From positions 496,001-560,000 of the forward strand of contig WGMH01000001.1 in NCBI GenBank assembly GCA_016125165.1: a stretch of DNA of 64,000 bases, written 5' to 3'. The translations under genes and the position numbers were made by a program. Shown here in pieces: positions 36,363 through 47,297 of this stretch (its first letter is position 1; each line of letters begins with the position of its first letter). Origin of the DNA: Alphaproteobacteria bacterium (GTDB lineage Bacteria; Pseudomonadota; Alphaproteobacteria; Micropepsales; Micropepsaceae). Below the pieces are notes generated by a model. That model was not told where the DNA came from, ran no database searches, and was given only the letters and a program-made list of their open reading frames with translations.

Positions 36363-37619
36363 TCAGGCCGGTTGCGTGTCCGGGGCGGCCTCTTCACTCC
36401 AGAAGCCGGCCGCCCTGGCTTCTTCCAGCGCCACCGGATCGACATCGCCAAAGACACGAATGGCATCTTTCACCGCTGATTTCAGGCGTGTTTGCAGTTC
36501 CGGATATTTCTGCATCAGGTGCCGGAAGTCATGCGCGGATAAGGTGAGCAGGCGGCATTGGGTGAGCGCGACAACGGTGGCGCCACGCATGGTGTTTTGC
36601 AGGAAATTGAGTTCGCCGAAAAACGTCGGCGGGCCAAAACGCAATGTACGGCTCGCAAGCTCGACTTCGACATCGCCCGACACCAGAAGATAGACCGCTT
36701 CCGCCGGTTCGCCGCGCGCCGATACGATACTGCCCGGCGGCACGAGTCGCGCCTGCAGCATGGCCATCACATCGCTCAGGACGCGCACATCCAATCCGGC
36801 GAACAGCGGTACGCGCGCCAGCATGCCGAGCGTCACGACGAAATCGCGGCGATGGATGGTGTTCACAAAGCCGGTGGCGATGATGCCGACCGGCAGCGCG
36901 AAAAGACCAAGGCCGGCGATCATTGTGAGACCCGCAATTGCCCGCCCGAACGGCGTGACCGGCACGACATCGCCATAGCCGACAGTGGTCAGTGTCGTGA
37001 TTGCCCACCACATGGCATCGGGAATCGTGCCGAAGCTGTCTGGCTGCACCGAACCTTCCACCGCATGCATGGCGGCGGCGGCAAACAACGTGGTGCAAAG
37101 CAAAAGTAGAAGTGTTCCGAACAGGGCCCGGCGTTCCTCCACCACCACATAGCCGAGCGTGGCAAGCGCCGGCGAATAGCGTGCAATCTTCAGAAGACGC
37201 AGCAGCCGCACGAGACGAAGAACACGCAGATCGAAGAAGGGCACAAAGAAGGCGATGTAGGCTGGCGCAATCGCGATGAAGTCGATCATCATCATGGGGC
37301 GAAGCGCGAACCGCACGCGTCCCATGACTGCCCCGACCTTGGGCATCAACGGATCTTCTGGCGCCGCCCACAGTCGCAAGATGTATTCAACGGTAAAGAC
37401 CGCGACCGAGAAGATCTCCAGCGCGAGGAATTGCGCGCCGTAGCGGGCTTCCAGCGAAGGTACGCTTTGCAGGGAATAGCCGACCACGTTGGCGATGATG
37501 AGAAGCACCAGCGTGACTTCCACGACTTCGCCCGTGCGCCCGCCTGCATGACCGCCCTCCAATATGAGGTGCACGTGGCGGCGCAGCGTTTCGCCCTTTT
37601 GAGTCAGCGTGCCGTTCAT
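36363..37619 (-). CDS. Cyclic-nucleotide-gated potassium channel (MloK1-like)
   Basis: 418 residues. Six transmembrane helices; S4-like [19 protein letters not shown]; pore filter TVGYGD (212-217) typical of K+ selectivity; and a C-terminal cyclic nucleotide-binding domain (about 280-395) with [16 protein letters not shown], keeping the Glu and Arg of the phosphate-binding cassette. It should conduct K+ in response to cAMP or cGMP. It follows alaS with a 4-base overlap (37616-37619). Confidence 0.9.
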   Translation of the reverse strand: MNGTLTQKGETLRRHVHLILEGGHAGGRTGEVVEVTLVLLIIANVVGYSLQSVPSLEARYGAQFLALEIFSVAVFTVEYILRLWAAPEDPLMPKVGAVMGRVRFALRPMMMIDFIAIAPAYIAFFVPFFDLRVLRLVRLLRLLKIARYSPALATLGYVVVEERRALFGTLLLLLCTTLFAAAAMHAVEGSVQPDSFGTIPDAMWWAITTLTTVGYGDVVPVTPFGRAIAGLTMIAGLGLFALPVGIIATGFVNTIHRRDFVVTLGMLARVPLFAGLDVRVLSDVMAMLQARLVPPGSIVSARGEPAEAVYLLVSGDVEVELASRTLRFGPPTFFGELNFLQNTMRGATVVALTQCRLLTLSAHDFRHLMQKYPELQTRLKSAVKDAIRVFGDVDPVALEEARAAGFWSEEAAPDTQPA

Positions 37620-40273
37620 GCCGGCGCGCGTTCGGCCAGGTCGCGCTCGATTGCCGCGAGGGCTTCGGACGCGCGCGTGCCATCGGGACCGCCGGCCTGC
37701 GCCATATCAGGTCTTCCGCCACCACCCTTGCCGCCCAGAGCTTCCGCGCCGATGCGCACCAGATCGACCGCACTGATGCGCTTGGTCAGATCCTCCGTCA
37801 CACCGACCACGAGCGAAGCCTTGCCATCGGCCAGCGCGACAAACGCCACCACGCCTGAACCCAGTTTCGCCTTCGCGTCGTCAGCAAGACCCTTGAGGTC
37901 CTTGGGTGAGACGCCGTCGACAGTTCGCAGCAACACCCGGACACCACCGATATCCTTTGCCGCATCGTCACTGCCGGATTTCGCGGGCCCCGCCAGCGCC
38001 AGCGCCTTGCGCGCTTCGGACAGCTCGCGTTCCAGACGGCGGCGTTCCTCGGCGAGCTGCGTCACCCTCTGCGGCAAGTCGTTGAGGCTTGTTTTAAGTG
38101 CACTGGCGGCTTCACGCGCCAGATCGGCCTGCCCTTGCAGATAGCGTCGCGCGCCTTCGGATGTGAGCGCCTCAATGCGGCGTACACCGGCCGACACCGC
38201 GCTATCCGCTAGAATCGTGAAGAGGCCGATATCGCCCAGACGGCGCACATGCGTGCCGCCGCAAAGCTCCACGGAATATGCTTTGGGATGATCGGCATCT
38301 TCACCCATGGTGAGCACGCGAACTTCATCGCCATATTTTTCACCAAAGAGCGCTTCGGCACCTGCCTCGATGGCGGCGTCGCGGCCCATGAGCCGGGTGG
38401 AAACATCGCTGTTCTGGCGAATGACGGAATTCACCTGATTTTCGACGCGCTCCAGTTCGTCGTGGGTCAATGCCTTGGGATGCGATATGTCGAAGCGCAG
38501 GCGGTCCGGGCCGACATAGGAACCTTTCTGGCTGACGTGATCGCCAAGCACGCGCTTCAGCGCCGCATGCAGAAGATGGGTGGCGGAATGGTTTGCGCGC
38601 GTGGCGCGGCGCCGTTCGCCATCCACCAGCAGCTGCACGGCATCACCGACATTGAAATTGCCCTTGCCAACAGTGACGGCATGCACATGCAGCACGCCAA
38701 GTTTTTTCGCCGTGTCCTTTACGTCACCCTGCGCGCTCGCAGATATGATGCGGCCGGTGTCGCCGATCTGGCCGCCGGATTCGGCATAGAACGGCGTCTG
38801 ATTTACGAGAATGCTGACGGTATCGCCTTCCTTCGCGCTATCGACGCGCTTGCCATCCTTGATGATGGCAACGATGTTGCCTTCCGCTTCTTCAGTGTCG
38901 TAGCCGAGAAATTCGGTCGCGCCCAAATCCTGATGCAGTTCGAACCAGAGCGATTCATCCGCCGCCTCGCCGGAACCTGACCAGGCTTTGCGCGCTTCGG
39001 CGCGCTGCCGCTGCATGGATGCCGCGAAGCCATCGGTATCCACAGCGATGCCGCGCGCCTTGAGCGCATCCTGCGTCAGATCGAGCGGGAAGCCGAAGGT
39101 GTCGTATAGCTTGAATGCCACTTCGCCCGCCAGCGTATCACCCTTGGAGAGTCCTGTGGTGGCCTCGTCAAGCAACTTCAGGCCGCGCACCAGCGTTTCG
39201 CGGAAACGGGTTTCTTCCAGCTTCAGCGTTTCGATGATGAGTGCCTGGGCGCGCGAAAGCTCCGGATAGGCTGTGCCCATTTCCGAAACAAGCGCGGGCA
39301 CCAGCCGGTGCATCAGAGGGTCTTTCGAGCCGATGAGATGCGCATGGCGCATGGCCCGTCGCATGATGCGCCGAAGCACATAACCGCGACCCTCGTTCGA
39401 GGGCAGAACGCCATCGGCGATGAGGAAGGACGTTGAGCGCAGATGATCGGCGATAACGCGATGCGAGAAGCGCGCTTCGCCCAATGGCGGCGCGCCAGAG
39501 GCTTCGACCGATGCGGCGATCAGATGCTTGAACAGATCGGTGTCGTAATTGTCTGTCACGCCCTGCAGGATCGCGGCGATGCGCTCAAGTCCCATGCCGG
39601 TGTCGATGGAAGGACGCGGCAGGTCGATGCGGGTCAGCTCATCAACCTGCTCGAACTGCATGAAGACGAGGTTCCAGAATTCGAGGAAACGGTCACCATC
39701 TTCGTCAGGCGAACCCGGCGGGCCTCCCGCGACGCCTTCGCCCTGGTCATAGAAGATTTCCGAGCAATAGCCGCACGGCCCGACTGGACCCATGGCCCAG
39801 AGATTGGATTCGTGACCGATGATGCGATCATCGGAGAGGCCCGCGATCTTCTTCCACAGCGCGCGTGCCTGATCATCGGTGGGATACACCGTGATCCAGA
39901 GGCGATCCTTGTCGAGTTGCGCCGTTCTGGTGATGAAGTCCCACGCATATTCGATTGCGGCTTCCTTGAAGTAATCGCCAAACGAGAAATTGCCGAGCAT
40001 CTCGAAGAAGGTGTGGTGGCGGGAGGTATAGCCGACATTGTCGAGATCGTTGTGTTTGCCGCCAGCGCGCACGCATTTCTGCACGGAGACGGCGCGCTTG
40101 TAGGGTCGTTTCTCTGCGCCGGTGAACACGTTCTTGAACTGCACCATGCCGGCATTGGTGAACAGCAGCGTTGGATCGTTGCGCGGCACGAGCGGGGAGG
40201 ACGGCACCACCGTATGCTGCCGGCTGTGGAAGAAATCGAGGAATCCCTGACGGATGTCGGCGAGGTTTTTCAT
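37616..40273 (-). CDS. alaS: Alanyl-tRNA synthetase
   Basis: 885 residues. Catalytic core begins [25 protein letters not shown]; editing domain [11 protein letters not shown] with zinc-binding His pair, later CGGTHV; C-terminal coiled coil and DHHA1 domain ([32 protein letters not shown]). Full length. It lies downstream of recA on the same strand, separated by a terminator. Confidence 0.97.
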   Translation of the reverse strand: MKNLADIRQGFLDFFHSRQHTVVPSSPLVPRNDPTLLFTNAGMVQFKNVFTGAEKRPYKRAVSVQKCVRAGGKHNDLDNVGYTSRHHTFFEMLGNFSFGDYFKEAAIEYAWDFITRTAQLDKDRLWITVYPTDDQARALWKKIAGLSDDRIIGHESNLWAMGPVGPCGYCSEIFYDQGEGVAGGPPGSPDEDGDRFLEFWNLVFMQFEQVDELTRIDLPRPSIDTGMGLERIAAILQGVTDNYDTDLFKHLIAASVEASGAPPLGEARFSHRVIADHLRSTSFLIADGVLPSNEGRGYVLRRIMRRAMRHAHLIGSKDPLMHRLVPALVSEMGTAYPELSRAQALIIETLKLEETRFRETLVRGLKLLDEATTGLSKGDTLAGEVAFKLYDTFGFPLDLTQDALKARGIAVDTDGFAASMQRQRAEARKAWSGSGEAADESLWFELHQDLGATEFLGYDTEEAEGNIVAIIKDGKRVDSAKEGDTVSILVNQTPFYAESGGQIGDTGRIISASAQGDVKDTAKKLGVLHVHAVTVGKGNFNVGDAVQLLVDGERRRATRANHSATHLLHAALKRVLGDHVSQKGSYVGPDRLRFDISHPKALTHDELERVENQVNSVIRQNSDVSTRLMGRDAAIEAGAEALFGEKYGDEVRVLTMGEDADHPKAYSVELCGGTHVRRLGDIGLFTILADSAVSAGVRRIEALTSEGARRYLQGQADLAREAASALKTSLNDLPQRVTQLAEERRRLERELSEARKALALAGPAKSGSDDAAKDIGGVRVLLRTVDGVSPKDLKGLADDAKAKLGSGVVAFVALADGKASLVVGVTEDLTKRISAVDLVRIGAEALGGKGGGGRPDMAQAGGPDGTRASEALAAIERDLAERAPA

Positions 40274-40328
40274 GGGACTGATTTAGCCGGGCGGTGCGGC
40301 GCTGTCATCAGCGGGGAAACAGAACGGA

Positions 40329-40360
40329 GAAGGGGTGCCCGGTTGCCCGAGCACCCCTTC
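40329..40360 (-). terminator. Terminator after recA
   Basis: A 10-bp stem GAAGGGGTGC (40329-40338) / GCACCCCTTC (40351-40360), extended by weaker outer pairing, lies just beyond the recA stop in the gap before alaS. The T-tract after it is short (CTGTTT), so partial readthrough is possible. Confidence 0.7.
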
Positions 40361-40426
40361 CGGAGCCGTTCCCCATGCCAGTAGGGAACAGGCAAACTGA
40401 ACGCGCCCGTTCCCGGGCGGCGAGGA

Positions 40427-41506
40427 TCAATCCTCTTCCGCCGCAGCCTCCGTTTCCCCGCCTTCGGCGAGGGCCGCACCGACGATGCCGGAATTGGCGC
40501 GAATCTGGGCTTCGATCTTCCCGGCGATATCCGGGTTCTGAGACAGGAAGGTCTTGGCGTTCTCGCGACCCTGACCGATGCGCTGGCCGTCATAGGAGAA
40601 CCATGCACCCGACTTCTCCACGATCCCGGCCTTGACGCCGAGATCGACGAGTTCGCCGGTCTTGGACACGCCCTGACCGTACATGATGTCGAATTCCACC
40701 TGCTTGAACGGCGGCGCCACCTTGTTCTTCACCACCTTCACGCGGGTCTGATTGCCGACCACTTCGTCGCGATCCTTGATGGCGCCGATGCGGCGGATGT
40801 CGAGTCGCACCGAGGCGTAGAATTTCAGGGCGTTGCCGCCCGTGGTGGTTTCCGGATTGCCGAACATGATGCCGATCTTCATGCGAATCTGATTGATGAA
40901 GATGACAATCGTATTGGACTTCGAAATCGAACCGGTGAGCTTGCGCAGCGCCTGGCTCATCAGACGGGCCTGAAGGCCGGGAAGCTGGTCGCCCATTTCC
41001 CCTTCCAGCTCGGCCTTGGGGGTGAGGGCGGCAACCGAGTCCACCACCACGATGTCCACGCCGCCGGAGCGCACCAGCGTATCGGCGATTTCGAGAGCCT
41101 GTTCGCCCGTATCCGGCTGGGAAATCAGCATCTCGTCGGTATCGACGCCCAGCTTCTTGGCGTAGCCCGGGTCAAGCGCGTGCTCGGCATCGATATAGGC
41201 CGCAATCCCGCCCTTCTTCTGGCATTCGGCCACGGCGTGCAGAGCCAGCGTGGTCTTGCCGGACGATTCCGGGCCGTAAATTTCGATGATGCGGCCACGC
41301 GGCAACCCGCCGATGCCCAGGGCGATATCGAGGCTGAGCGAACCCGTCGAAACCGCGTCAGCATTGCTGACCGGCTCGCGCTGCCCAAGCTTCATCACCG
41401 AGCCCTTGCCGAAGGCGCGGTCGATCTGGCTGAGCGCCGCTTCAAGCGCCCGCTTCTTGTCGCCGCCGTCGTCTTTCCCAACCACGCGCAATGCCGCCTG
41501 ACTCAT
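40427..41506 (-). CDS. recA: Recombinase RecA
   Basis: 359 residues from ATG 41506 with AGGAG 9 bases upstream; the frame extends to 41587 but that stretch is leader. Walker [18 protein letters not shown] Walker B, the L2 region ([27 protein letters not shown]) and an acidic C-terminal tail. Strand exchange and LexA co-protease. An SOS box lies about 120 bp upstream (41627-41641). Confidence 0.98.
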   Translation of the reverse strand: MSQAALRVVGKDDGGDKKRALEAALSQIDRAFGKGSVMKLGQREPVSNADAVSTGSLSLDIALGIGGLPRGRIIEIYGPESSGKTTLALHAVAECQKKGGIAAYIDAEHALDPGYAKKLGVDTDEMLISQPDTGEQALEIADTLVRSGGVDIVVVDSVAALTPKAELEGEMGDQLPGLQARLMSQALRKLTGSISKSNTIVIFINQIRMKIGIMFGNPETTTGGNALKFYASVRLDIRRIGAIKDRDEVVGNQTRVKVVKNKVAPPFKQVEFDIMYGQGVSKTGELVDLGVKAGIVEKSGAWFSYDGQRIGQGRENAKTFLSQNPDIAGKIEAQIRANSGIVGAALAEGGETEAAAEED

Positions 41507-41626
41507 GGAATCCGTCTCCTTTTTGCATGCCGCCCCGGGCGGCGCAATCACGGCAAAGTACATGTTTTGTTCCTGTTCGCAAGCCACTGGTTAATGTGTT
41601 GGAAAATCAGGGAAATACCACGTCTT

Positions 41627-41641
41627 GTTCTTTTATCGTTC
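41627..41641 (-). promoter_or_regulatory. LexA (SOS) box of recA
   Basis: Plus-strand GTTC-TTTTATC-GTTC (GAAC-N7-GAAC on the recA strand) is the alphaproteobacterial LexA consensus. It is in the 248-bp gap between the recA and cckA genes. The spacing to recA (about 120 bp to the ATG) implies a long leader. Confidence 0.75.
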
Positions 41642-41754
41642 TGGAATCCCGGCAGGACAGAATCGTGCGCGATTCACGCCTCCCCGGACAGGGTGGAACG
41701 GCGGCAGATTCGCGGTCACAAAAGATGGCCCAGAGCGCGAAAGTTGCCCGCGTC

Positions 41755-43848
41755 TCAGCCCACGCGCTGGGGGGCGGGGGTACTGGCCAAAACGTCTTTC
41801 ACCTTGGCGGCGAGTTGTTTCAGACCAAACGGCTTGGGCAGGAAGTGGAGGTCTTCCGCCTTCTCGTCATTGCGGCGAAAGGCTTCTTCCGCATAGCCCG
41901 ACATGAAGATGACAGCCATCTCGGGCCGCAGACGCTTCACGTGGCGCACGAGCGTGGGGCCATCCATGTTCGGCATCACCACGTCGGTGATCAGAAGATG
42001 GATCGGCGCGCCCGATTTCTTGACGATTTCGAGCGCCTCTTCGCCACCGGAGGCTTCCAGCACATTGTAGCCGCGCAACTTGAGCGCACGGGCCGCGAAG
42101 CTGCGCACCGCTTCTTCGTCTTCGACGAGGAGGATCGTGTCCTGTCCGGTGATGTCACGCGGAGTTGCGCGTTCGGTTTCGGTGACAACGGCCGTTTCGC
42201 CCCGATGGCGCGGCAGGAAGATGCGGAACACCGTGCCCTTGCCGATATCGCTATCGACCGTGATGAAGCCGCCTGTCTGCTTGACGATGCCATAGACAGT
42301 GGCAAGGCCCAGCCCCGTGCCCTGTCCCACCGGCTTGGTGGTGAAGAACGGATCGAAAATCTTGCCGATATGTTCCTTGGCGATGCCGGTGCCGGTATCG
42401 CGCACCTCGATGCGCACATAATCGCCCGCAGGCATGATTGCCGTTCCAAGTGCGGCGGGCGCGTTGGTACTTTCGTTCGCGACGGCGATGGTCACCGTGC
42501 CGCCCTTCGGCATGGCATCGCGCGCATTCACGACAAGGTTGATGAGCGCATTGGAGAGCTGCGCCTCATCGGCATGCACCGGCCACAAATCCGGCCCATA
42601 GTCGAGATTGACCTCTATGCCTTCGCCCACAAGGCGCTTCAGCAGCTGCCCAAGTTCGCCGATGGCTTCGCGCAATGCCAGCACGCGCGGCTGCAGCGTT
42701 TGCTTGCGCGAGAAGGCGAGAAGCTGCTTCACCAGATTGGCGGCGCGCAGCGCATTTTGATGAATTTCGTTGATTTCCTTGAACGACGGATCCCCCGCCG
42801 CGTGGCGCATCAGGAGAAATTCGCAATTGCCGATGATGACGGTAAGAAGATTGTTGAAGTCATGCGCCACGCCGCCCGCAAGCTGGCCTACCGCCTGCAT
42901 CTTCTGCGACTGGGCGAATTTTGTTTCCAGTTCCCGCTGCTTGGATACGTCCACGAGATATAAAATGAAGCGCCGGCTCTCGCCCGTGCCCACGAGACTC
43001 ACGAACAGTTCGCCCATGCGTTCGCCCTGACCGGGCGGACGCAATTCCACGGCAGGCGCTTCGCCCGATCCCGCATTGGCGATTGCGCCTTCGACGCCTT
43101 CGCGATCCCCGGCATCCACCAGCTCGGCCAGCTTGCGCTTCACCACGCTGGCTCCAAAGAAATCGGAAAAGGCGCGATTGGCTTCGATGATCTCGCCCGC
43201 GCCATCGGCGATAGCGATGCCAACTGGAGCATCGCGCAGCAATGTGGCAGGCGCGGGCGTGGCAGGCACCGCGGCTCCGGTCACCGGATCGGTTGAGGGC
43301 GCATGGCCCAATCGCGGCGTGAACCACCACGCCGCCTGTCCCCCGCCCAGCGGGCGAACCGCCGCGACGATCTCAAGACCAGCGGCAACCTTCAGCGATT
43401 CCTCAAGCGGCTTTCCTTCGGCGGCACTGCGGGTGAGGCGGTACAGCATGGCCGAAGAGGATTCCGCCGCAAGCGCGAGTTCAGGCGGTGCAGGCGCTTC
43501 GCCCTCTCGGGTTCCGGCCATGCGGCGATAGACATCGTTACAGTCCAGAACCGCGCCATCGGGAGCCGTCACCGCCCATGCCACGTTGGCACGGGCTGCA
43601 GCTTCGGCAATGCGCCGGGCTTCGGTGGCGGAGATGCCATCGCGCGGCCAAACAGCATAAAGAAAGAGCGAGCCGACGGCACCGATGCCACCCAGCAGGG
43701 CAACACCCGCCCAGCGCGCCGAATCCGGGGCGGCCACCGCCAGCCCCGCCGCGCATAGCGCAACGAAAACAAAGCCCAAGGCTGCCCAGCGCCAGGCCCC
43801 GGCCGGCAATCCGAGCGTTCCCATGTTCAGGCCGCGAGTCGCCATCAT
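41755..43848 (-). CDS. cckA: Cell-cycle hybrid histidine kinase CckA
   Basis: 697 residues. Two N-terminal membrane helices (about 20-40, 46-66), two PAS-like domains (about 80-190 and 200-305), HisKA with H329 in GGVAHDFNNLLTVIIGN, an ATPase domain (NLVVNARDAM, DTGTGIAKEHIGKIFDPFFTTK, GTGLGLATVYGIVKQ) and a receiver with Asp622 in LLITDVVMPNMDG. These match CckA, which feeds phosphate through ChpT to CtrA and CpdR. It lies directly after flhB on the minus strand. Confidence 0.93.
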   Translation of the reverse strand: MMATRGLNMGTLGLPAGAWRWAALGFVFVALCAAGLAVAAPDSARWAGVALLGGIGAVGSLFLYAVWPRDGISATEARRIAEAAARANVAWAVTAPDGAVLDCNDVYRRMAGTREGEAPAPPELALAAESSSAMLYRLTRSAAEGKPLEESLKVAAGLEIVAAVRPLGGGQAAWWFTPRLGHAPSTDPVTGAAVPATPAPATLLRDAPVGIAIADGAGEIIEANRAFSDFFGASVVKRKLAELVDAGDREGVEGAIANAGSGEAPAVELRPPGQGERMGELFVSLVGTGESRRFILYLVDVSKQRELETKFAQSQKMQAVGQLAGGVAHDFNNLLTVIIGNCEFLLMRHAAGDPSFKEINEIHQNALRAANLVKQLLAFSRKQTLQPRVLALREAIGELGQLLKRLVGEGIEVNLDYGPDLWPVHADEAQLSNALINLVVNARDAMPKGGTVTIAVANESTNAPAALGTAIMPAGDYVRIEVRDTGTGIAKEHIGKIFDPFFTTKPVGQGTGLGLATVYGIVKQTGGFITVDSDIGKGTVFRIFLPRHRGETAVVTETERATPRDITGQDTILLVEDEEAVRSFAARALKLRGYNVLEASGGEEALEIVKKSGAPIHLLITDVVMPNMDGPTLVRHVKRLRPEMAVIFMSGYAEEAFRRNDEKAEDLHFLPKPFGLKQLAAKVKDVLASTPAPQRVG

Positions 43849-43912
43849 GGTAAATCTTCTAGCGCATTTGGGCGGATAACCAGAGCGTCAAGCTGGCTCC
43901 GGCAGGCAGGCG

Positions 43913-44989
43913 CTAGTTCGGCCGCATTTTGCCCGTGAGGCGCATCACATAGCCGATGACCTGGGCCACGGCCTTGAAGTGTTCGGGCGGCACCATTTCG
44001 TCGATTTCTACGGTGGCATAGAGCGCGCGCGCCAGCGGCGGATTTTCGATCACCGGCACTTCGTGTTCGCGGGCCACGTCGCGGATACGCAAGGCGACCG
44101 CATCCACGCCCTTGGCCACGCACATGGGCGCGGCCATTTTGCCGGATTCGTATTTGAGCGCGACCGCATAGTGGGTCGGGTTCATGATCACGACCGTGGC
44201 TTCGGGCACCGCTGCCATCATGCGGCGGCGCGAACGCTCGGCGCGGATCTGTTTGATCTTCGCCTTCACCGTGGGATCGCCTTCGGTCTGGCGGAATTCT
44301 TCCTTGATCTCCTGCTTGCTCATGCGGTTGCGCTGCATGAACTGGAAGCGCTGCAGGAAATAATCGCCAGCAGCAAGGACCGCGAGCACGGCAAGCGCCG
44401 CCATCGCGACCTTGATGAGCATATGCACCATCACGCCTGCCACATCCATGGGCGAAAGCGTAAGCACCGCTTCGATGCGGCCACGCTCCGGCCACACCGC
44501 ATACCAGACAGCCGCACCGACAATGGAAATCTTCAGAAGGCCCTTGGCCAGATTGATCCAGCCATCGGTACCGAACATGCGCTTGAAGCCCTTCAGCAAG
44601 GAGAGCTTCGCCAGATCGGGCTTGAGCTTTTCGGCGGAGAAGCCGGGACGGTGCTGCACCACGTGCCCCGCCAGCCCCAACAGCATGAGAAGGCCAAGCA
44701 CCGGAGCCAGGATCGACCCGGTGGAATAAACAAGGTGCTGGGCCAGCGCCATGACGTTGGTGCTGTCGATGTTCATCTGCGCCGGTTCGGCCAGATATAT
44801 GCGCATCGATTCAGCCAGATTTTTCGCCGTGTAACTGCCAAGCGTGGCAATGACGAGGAGCCCGCCCGCCAGCAACACAAAGGTGGAAACCTCCTGGCTC
44901 TTGACGATGTCGCCCTGTTTGCGGGCTTCGTCCAACCGCCTTTGTGTCGGTTGTTCCGTTTTTTGGGAGTCGTCGCGTTCCTCGGCCAT
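43913..44989 (-). CDS. flhB: Flagellar export protein FlhB
   Basis: 358 residues. Four membrane helices and the autocleavage motif NPTH (270-273) for substrate-specificity switching, followed by the soluble CC domain. Basic N-terminus KTEQPTQRRLDEARKQGD typical for FlhB. Last of the flgB-flgC-fliE-fliQ-fliR-flhB operon; the next gene on this strand is cckA after 64 bp. Confidence 0.97.
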   Translation of the reverse strand: MAEERDDSQKTEQPTQRRLDEARKQGDIVKSQEVSTFVLLAGGLLVIATLGSYTAKNLAESMRIYLAEPAQMNIDSTNVMALAQHLVYSTGSILAPVLGLLMLLGLAGHVVQHRPGFSAEKLKPDLAKLSLLKGFKRMFGTDGWINLAKGLLKISIVGAAVWYAVWPERGRIEAVLTLSPMDVAGVMVHMLIKVAMAALAVLAVLAAGDYFLQRFQFMQRNRMSKQEIKEEFRQTEGDPTVKAKIKQIRAERSRRRMMAAVPEATVVIMNPTHYAVALKYESGKMAAPMCVAKGVDAVALRIRDVAREHEVPVIENPPLARALYATVEIDEMVPPEHFKAVAQVIGYVMRLTGKMRPN

Positions 44990-44995
44990 GGCGAG

Positions 44996-45760
44996 TTACA
45001 GAAACGCCCCCATCTGCTCGGCATAGAAATTGAGAAACAGCGTCATCAGCGAGCCCAGAAGCAGCATCAGCAGGAACAGCCCTGCCAGAATGTTGATCGG
45101 CATGGCGATGAAGAACACCTGAAGCTGCGGCATGAGACGCGCCAGAATGCCGACGGCGGCATAGACAACGAAGCCGAAAACCAGAAACGGCGCGGCGAGC
45201 TGGAGGCCCAGCGCGAAGGCACCACTGGTGAGACGGATGGCAAGCTCCGCCATATCGGCGGTGGGAAGCGCCGCGCCCGGCGGGATCAGCGTGTAACTGC
45301 CCTGAATGGCGCCGATGGCCAGATGATGCAAATCGGTTGCGAATATCAGAACCGTTCCGAGGAGCGAGAAGAACGTGCTGACAATGGCGCCCTGCTGGCC
45401 CTGCGTGGGATCGAGCGTCTGGGCATAGGCCAGACCGATCTGCGTGGCGATGAGGAAGCCTGCCGTGGACAGCGCGCTGATGATGATGCGCGACATCGTG
45501 CCAATGAGAACGCCCGCCGTGGTTTCCTGCGCGATGAGGAGCGTAAGCTGCATCGCCGATTGCGGCGAGACCGGCGGATAGGTCGAGGCGACAACAGGCA
45601 CGAGCGCATAGGAAATGGCCAGCGCAAGCACAAGGCGCACACGCGCAGGCACCCCCACATCGCCGATGGCGGGCAAGAGCATCACCATCGCGCCGGTGCG
45701 CGAAAACACGAGGAGAAAGACCAGCAGCGAACCGGAAAGATCGCCGACGTGGATATGCAT
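44996..45760 (-). CDS. fliR: Flagellar export protein FliR
   Basis: 254 residues, about six membrane helices. GVPARVRLVLALAISYALVP and GSYTLIPPG are characteristic of FliR. Part of the export gate with FliP and FliQ. It follows fliQ by 13 bp and precedes flhB by 6. Confidence 0.96.
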   Translation of the reverse strand: MHIHVGDLSGSLLVFLLVFSRTGAMVMLLPAIGDVGVPARVRLVLALAISYALVPVVASTYPPVSPQSAMQLTLLIAQETTAGVLIGTMSRIIISALSTAGFLIATQIGLAYAQTLDPTQGQQGAIVSTFFSLLGTVLIFATDLHHLAIGAIQGSYTLIPPGAALPTADMAELAIRLTSGAFALGLQLAAPFLVFGFVVYAAVGILARLMPQLQVFFIAMPINILAGLFLLMLLLGSLMTLFLNFYAEQMGAFL

Positions 45761-45773
45761 CGGCCCGGGCCCG

Positions 45774-46037
45774 TTAGTAGGCCGCGATCTTCGCGGCGAT
45801 ATCGACCATCAGTCCGTTCATGGCGCTTCCGGCGAACGGCAGAGTGATGAGCAGAACCAGAAAGATGGCGATGATCTTTGGAACGAAGACCAGCGTCATT
45901 TCCTGAATCTGGGTGAGCGCCTGCAAGAGACCGATGCCGAGGCCAACCACCAGCGCGGTGATCATGGCCGGCGTGGATATCTGCAGCAGCACATAGATAG
46001 CCTGGCGTGCGAAATCGATGGATTCGGCGGGATTCAT
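45774..46037 (-). CDS. fliQ: Flagellar export protein FliQ
   Basis: 87 residues from ATG 46037, where NPAESIDFARQAIYVLL starts; the frame is open 18 codons upstream without homology. Two membrane helices with LQALTQIQEMTLVFVPKI, the FliQ signature. Export-gate component. Confidence 0.96.
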   Translation of the reverse strand: MNPAESIDFARQAIYVLLQISTPAMITALVVGLGIGLLQALTQIQEMTLVFVPKIIAIFLVLLITLPFAGSAMNGLMVDIAAKIAAY

Positions 46038-46053
46038 ATGTTCACGTCCGGTG

Positions 46054-46380
46054 TTAGATCGGCATCCGCATGATGTCCTGATAGGCGGCAATCACCTTGT
46101 CGCGCACAGCCATCACGGTATCGAGAGTGAGTTCGGCCTGATTGACGGCATTGACGACATCGACGATGTCGGCCTGACCGGCGGCCTGTTTCGCGGCCAT
46201 CTGCTCGCCCTGCTTGAGGGAGCCCACGGCATCTTTCACCGTGCTCGACAGAAAGTCCGAGAAGCTCGCGCCAGGTGCAGCAGCGCTTGAGGCGCTCGTG
46301 GCCGTCGACGCGGCGCTGTCGACACCCATCTTGGCGAGAGACTGGTAGGCGGCGGTGGCAACGGCGGGTGCTACAGCCAT
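46054..46380 (-). CDS. fliE: Flagellar hook-basal body complex protein FliE
   Basis: 108 residues. The C-terminal half VVNAVNQAELTLDTVMAVRDKVIAAYQDIMRMPI is the FliE core; the N-terminus is Ala-rich and disordered. It links the MS ring to the rod. Between flgC and fliQ. Confidence 0.95.
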   Translation of the reverse strand: MAVAPAVATAAYQSLAKMGVDSAASTATSASSAAAPGASFSDFLSSTVKDAVGSLKQGEQMAAKQAAGQADIVDVVNAVNQAELTLDTVMAVRDKVIAAYQDIMRMPI

Positions 46381-46394
46381 GATCTATCTCCTTT

Positions 46395-46805
46395 TCAGCG
46401 GCGCAGCAGATCGACCGTGCGGGCGAGCATGGACTTGGTCGCCTCCATCACAGTGAGGTCTGCCTGATAGGATCGCTGCGCTTCGCGCATGTCCATGATT
46501 TCAACGAGTGGATTGACGTTCGACAACTTCACATAGCCTTGCGAATCTGCGGCGGGGTTGCCGGGGTCGTACTGCGTGCGAAACGGCGCCTGATCGTCCA
46601 GCGGCTTTCCGGTCTGCACCATGGTGGCGCCGAGTTCGCGATCGAAATCGGCCTTCATCGTCGCGATCTTGCGGCGATAGGGATCGCCGCCCGGTGTCGC
46701 CGAGGTCGAATTGGCGTTGGCGATATTTTCCGCGATCGTGCGCATGCGCTTGGTCTGCGCGCGCAGACCCGATGCGGCAATCGCCATGGAAGTTGCCAAA
46801 TCCAT
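46395..46805 (-). CDS. flgC: Flagellar basal-body rod protein FlgC
   Basis: 136 residues. AIAASGLRAQTKRMRTIAENIANANST at the N-terminus and MREAQRSYQADLTVMEATKSM at the C-terminus pair into the rod coiled coil. Follows flgB by 14 bp. Confidence 0.97.
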   Translation of the reverse strand: MDLATSMAIAASGLRAQTKRMRTIAENIANANSTSATPGGDPYRRKIATMKADFDRELGATMVQTGKPLDDQAPFRTQYDPGNPAADSQGYVKLSNVNPLVEIMDMREAQRSYQADLTVMEATKSMLARTVDLLRR

Positions 46806-46819
46806 CGTGGTTCTCCTTC

Positions 46820-47236
46820 TCAGCCCTGCGGTTTGCCGATGGCAAGACGCATCAGCGAAATCGCCTTGGAATAAAGATTGGCGGCGGCCTGATATTGCGC
46901 CTGCGTATCGGCCACCTTGATCATCTCTTCTTCCAGCGAAACCGTGTTGTTGGACGGATCACTGGAGGAGACGGGGATCTGCGTTTCCTCGAAACCGTCA
47001 TTCGGCTGCGAAATCGCAATATGACGTGTGTTCGTGGTGCGCAGATTGCTCGCGTCGATGCCGCTGCTGCGCGTCGACCGCAGAATGTCGTCGAAATCGA
47101 CGGGCTTCAGATCGCGCGCTGCATAGCCCGGCGAATCTGCATTCGCCACGTTCTGCGACAGCACAGCCTGGCGCGCGTGCAGCCACGACATGCGTTCGCG
47201 CAAAATTCCCAGAAGCGGAATGTCGGTGCCATTCAT
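46820..47236 (-). CDS. flgB: Flagellar basal-body rod protein FlgB
   Basis: 138 residues from ATG 47236 with GGGAGCG upstream; the upstream frame is the CtrA-box region. RERMSWLHARQAVLSQNVANADSPGYAARDLKP and the C-terminal ANLYSKAISLMRLAIGK are typical. It heads the operon through flhB and is divergent from fliO. Confidence 0.96.
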   Translation of the reverse strand: MNGTDIPLLGILRERMSWLHARQAVLSQNVANADSPGYAARDLKPVDFDDILRSTRSSGIDASNLRTTNTRHIAISQPNDGFEETQIPVSSSDPSNNTVSLEEEMIKVADTQAQYQAAANLYSKAISLMRLAIGKPQG

Positions 47237-47297
47237 CGGTTCGCTCCCGCGTTTACCACTTGTTAGGCCTAACGGGATGCATCGTGCGCCGAAGCCC

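Noticed and set aside
43979..45847. A 622-codon plus-strand open frame antisense to flhB and fliR
   Set aside because: Same reason: the product is a low-complexity Arg/His/Gln-rich shadow of conserved export genes.
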